Source: Anaerolineales bacterium (GTDB lineage Bacteria; Chloroflexota; Anaerolineae; Anaerolineales; E44-bin32). Taken from it: a stretch of 7,837 nt of DNA. This document shows positions 5,626-7,837 of this stretch, one piece after another. The translations under genes and the position numbers were made by a program. The stretch is from positions 1 to 7,837 of the forward strand of contig DAOVFE010000067.1 of NCBI GenBank assembly GCA_030673085.1, given 5' to 3'. Under the pieces are notes generated by a model. The model saw nothing but the letters and a program-made list of their open reading frames with translations. It had not been told where the DNA came from and did no database searches. Position 1 is the stretch's first letter, and the number at the start of each line of letters is the position of its first letter.

Positions 5626-7837
5626 GTGGACTGGAATAGCAATTTAAACGGGAAGAGACCGGTAGAAGTAACACTTAGCCGGGATCTGGACCTGTTTACA
5701 ATTACGATGATTGGCCTTGGCGGAATGATTGGCGCCGGTATTTTTGTTTTGACTGGAATTGCTGCCGGCGTAGCAGGACCAGCGCTGATTCTAGCGTTTC
5801 TTCTTAACGGAATTGTTACTTCTTTCACGGCAATGTCGTATGCGGAACTCGGATCGGCGTTCCCCGAAGCGGGTGGCGGCTACTTATGGGTAAAGGAGGC
5901 TCTCGGCGGGGTTCAAGGATTCCTTGCCGGTTGGATGAGCTGGTTTGCGCACGCTGTGGCCGGCAGCTTGTATGCGCTTGCATTCGGCCATTTTATTGCC
6001 GAATTATGTTCAGAACTGGGGCTTTACGCGTTTGGACTCGATAATGAGTTGATTTCCAAAGCGTTCATGACTCTGGTCATCATATTCTTTACCTATATTA
6101 ACTATCGTGGAGCTTCCGAGACTGGATCGATCGGCAATATTGTCACAATAACCAAGGTGGTAATTCTGGCAATTTTTGTCCTTTTTGGGGTTCTTGCTAT
6201 ATGGCAAGGGCCTGATTGGATTAGTCGCTTTACAGCCGACTTTATGCCCTACGGAATGAAGGGCCTGCTTGTGGCGATGGGCCTGACATTCATCGCTTTT
6301 GAAGGATATGAAATAATTGCTCAATCGGGCGAAGAAGTTATTAACCCGAAACGCAATATCCCGCGTGCCATTTTCATGGCGATTGGGATTGCAGTGGTGA
6401 TCTATATCCTGGTGGGAATTGCTGCTATTGGCGCCACTACCCCGCCTGCGGGAATGAGTGTTTGGGAGTACCTCGGATCTAAGAAAGAGATCGCAATTGT
6501 TGAAGTAGCACGGATGACCTTTCCATGGGGAATCGGGGGGATTGTATTACTGATCAGCGGCATTGCATCAACGATGTCGGCCTTGAATGCTACTACCTAC
6601 TCCTCCTCGCGGGTTTCATTTGCAATGGGCCGTGATCATAACCTGCCGGGCTTTTTCGCTAAGATTCACCCGGAACGACATACTCCACAGTGGGCAGTGG
6701 CATCCTCGGGAATCCTGATGATGACGATAGGCTGGTTGCTTCCGCTTGAGGATGTGGCCGCAACGGCTGACATCATGTTCTTGATGCTTTTCATGCAGGT
6801 CAATATCGCGGTGATGATATTGCGTCATAAACGCCCGGATCTTGATCGAGGTTTTAAAATCCCCTTGTTTCCGGTAATCCCAATTATTGCTATTATCACC
6901 ACCAGTTTTTTGGCGATTTACTTGTTCAGTTTCAGCCCAATCGCCTGGTATTTTGGCATCGCCTGGGTCGTAATTGGGCTGCTGGCCTACTACATGTACT
7001 TTTCCGCGATTGAGGCGATGGAGAAACCTAAAGAGATCTTAATGGAAGAGGTTCTAGTGGGACGGGATTTTTCAGTCTTGGTTCCAGTGGCCACTATTGA
7101 AGAGGCGCATATTTTGGGATCGATCGGAGCAATGATTGCCCAGGCTTATCAAGGAGAGATACAGGCACTCCATGTCGTTAAAGTCCCGCGTCAATTAACG
7201 CTGGGAGTGGGACGGCTGTTCTTGAAAGAAGGAAGAGCATGTCTCGAAGGGATAATTCAAGAAGCGAAGGTGCGCGATGTACCGGTGCACACGATTATTC
7301 GGCTCGGGCGCAACGTGGCTGACGCGATTCGCAGCACCGTGATTGAGAATCTCCCTAACTTGGTTGTACTGGATTGGCCAGGATATACCAACACTACAGG
7401 ACGGTTCTTTGGTTCAGTGATCGATCCAATTGTCGACAATCCGCCCGCGGATGTTGCTGTTGTTCGTTATCGGAGCCGACGTCCAATCCGCCGGATACTG
7501 GTTCCTGTGGACGGCGGCCGGAATAGCCGGCAGGCAGTTAAAATCGCGGTTGCAATAGCAGGGGTCTGTGAAGACACCCCGGCATCCATTACCCTTCTTT
7601 ATATCCTTCCCGTCGGAGCTCATGATCGCCATAAAGTCCGAGGCCGGCAGATTATTGATTCTGTATTGGAAGGCAACGACTATGAGTGGATCGAAGCCAA
7701 GTTAGTCGAAGGAGACAGTCTTGCTGATACAGTAATCAAGCAAAGCAAAGAATTTGATCTGATCGTGCTGGGCGCTACAGAGGAGCCGCTTTTCAAGAAT
7801 CTGGTGATTGGGCCGACTCCAGAGCGAATTGCACGTC
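5626..7837 (+). CDS. APC-superfamily amino-acid permease with two UspA domains (3' end beyond window)
   Basis: The frame is open to the window edge: 737 complete codons without a stop. Residues 1-22 are a polar N-terminus. About 12 hydrophobic helices follow (roughly 23-46, 52-72, 97-123, 146-164, 172-193, 213-236, 248-270, 302-325, 356-373, 381-400, 415-437 and 440-460), as in APC transporters. Helix 1 carries the unwound GMIGAGIF motif that binds the amino group and carboxylate of the substrate. Helix 6 carries FEGYE, and the loop after it has EEVINPKRNIPRA, typical of cationic amino-acid transporter relatives. The cytoplasmic tail holds two universal-stress-protein domains (about 482-616 and 622 onward). 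Both open with (I/V)LVPV, and the second has LIVLGATEE with a following nucleotide-loop-like segment. Likely role: proton-coupled amino-acid uptake with the tail sensing ATP or AMP. The substrate cannot be read from sequence. Confidence 0.94.
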   Translation, partial: MDWNSNLNGKRPVEVTLSRDLDLFTITMIGLGGMIGAGIFVLTGIAAGVAGPALILAFLLNGIVTSFTAMSYAELGSAFPEAGGGYLWVKEALGGVQGFLAGWMSWFAHAVAGSLYALAFGHFIAELCSELGLYAFGLDNELISKAFMTLVIIFFTYINYRGASETGSIGNIVTITKVVILAIFVLFGVLAIWQGPDWISRFTADFMPYGMKGLLVAMGLTFIAFEGYEIIAQSGEEVINPKRNIPRAIFMAIGIAVVIYILVGIAAIGATTPPAGMSVWEYLGSKKEIAIVEVARMTFPWGIGGIVLLISGIASTMSALNATTYSSSRVSFAMGRDHNLPGFFAKIHPERHTPQWAVASSGILMMTIGWLLPLEDVAATADIMFLMLFMQVNIAVMILRHKRPDLDRGFKIPLFPVIPIIAIITTSFLAIYLFSFSPIAWYFGIAWVVIGLLAYYMYFSAIEAMEKPKEILMEEVLVGRDFSVLVPVATIEEAHILGSIGAMIAQAYQGEIQALHVVKVPRQLTLGVGRLFLKEGRACLEGIIQEAKVRDVPVHTIIRLGRNVADAIRSTVIENLPNLVVLDWPGYTNTTGRFFGSVIDPIVDNPPADVAVVRYRSRRPIRRILVPVDGGRNSRQAVKIAVAIAGVCEDTPASITLLYILPVGAHDRHKVRGRQIIDSVLEGNDYEWIEAKLVEGDSLADTVIKQSKEFDLIVLGATEEPLFKNLVIGPTPERIAR

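Noticed and set aside
5492..7632. Several minus-strand open frames across the permease region
   Set aside because: The plus strand holds one uninterrupted 737-codon frame with 12 membrane helices and two Usp domains, so these are shadows.

Overview
The window looks like a chromosomal stretch from a bacterium of the Chloroflexota, most likely an Anaerolineae-type lineage. This is an inference from protein style, not from a marker gene. The clues are a Thr/Pro-rich (TPTPT-type) extracellular linker, a TPR-transmembrane-L,D-transpeptidase protein, a thioredoxin-TPR protein, and an amino-acid permease carrying two universal-stress domains. All six supported genes lie on the plus strand, and base composition is fairly balanced.

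Layout. Positions 1-501 hold no convincing gene. They contain a cluster of perfect inverted repeats (85-224) and an extended -10 promoter (464-472). Then comes a two-gene operon with an ATGA overlap: a membrane-anchored N-acetylmuramoyl-L-alanine amidase (502-1323) and a TPR-TM-YkuD L,D-transpeptidase (1320-2315). After a 200-base gap with its own sigma-70-like promoter there is a second, Tat-exported L,D-transpeptidase (2523-3563). A gene-free stretch of about 440 bases follows, with a nested dyad (3576-3609) and a 75-base palindromic element (3814-3888). Next are a small unrecognised protein (4008-4430), a YbbN/CnoX-like thioredoxin-TPR protein (4575-5411) with a clear intrinsic terminator (5432-5462), a short spacer with an inverted repeat, and an APC-superfamily permease fused to two UspA domains (5626 to beyond the window edge).

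How the genes fit together. The first three genes form a cell-wall remodelling group. The amidase cuts stem peptides from glycan, and the two YkuD enzymes are expected to form 3-3 cross-links or attach proteins to peptidoglycan. The two transpeptidases share a nearly identical active-site region but reach the outside by different routes, one by a transmembrane anchor and one by a Tat signal. The thioredoxin-TPR protein probably acts as a redox-linked chaperone. The permease is probably an amino-acid or cation/amino-acid transporter with a cytoplasmic nucleotide-sensing tail. No link between these last two and the cell-wall genes is visible beyond proximity.

I found no clear previously undescribed multi-gene system. 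The most interesting unexplained material is non-coding: the crossed inverted repeats at 85-224, the palindromic element at 3814-3888 with an overlapping promoter, and the uncharacterised gene that follows it.
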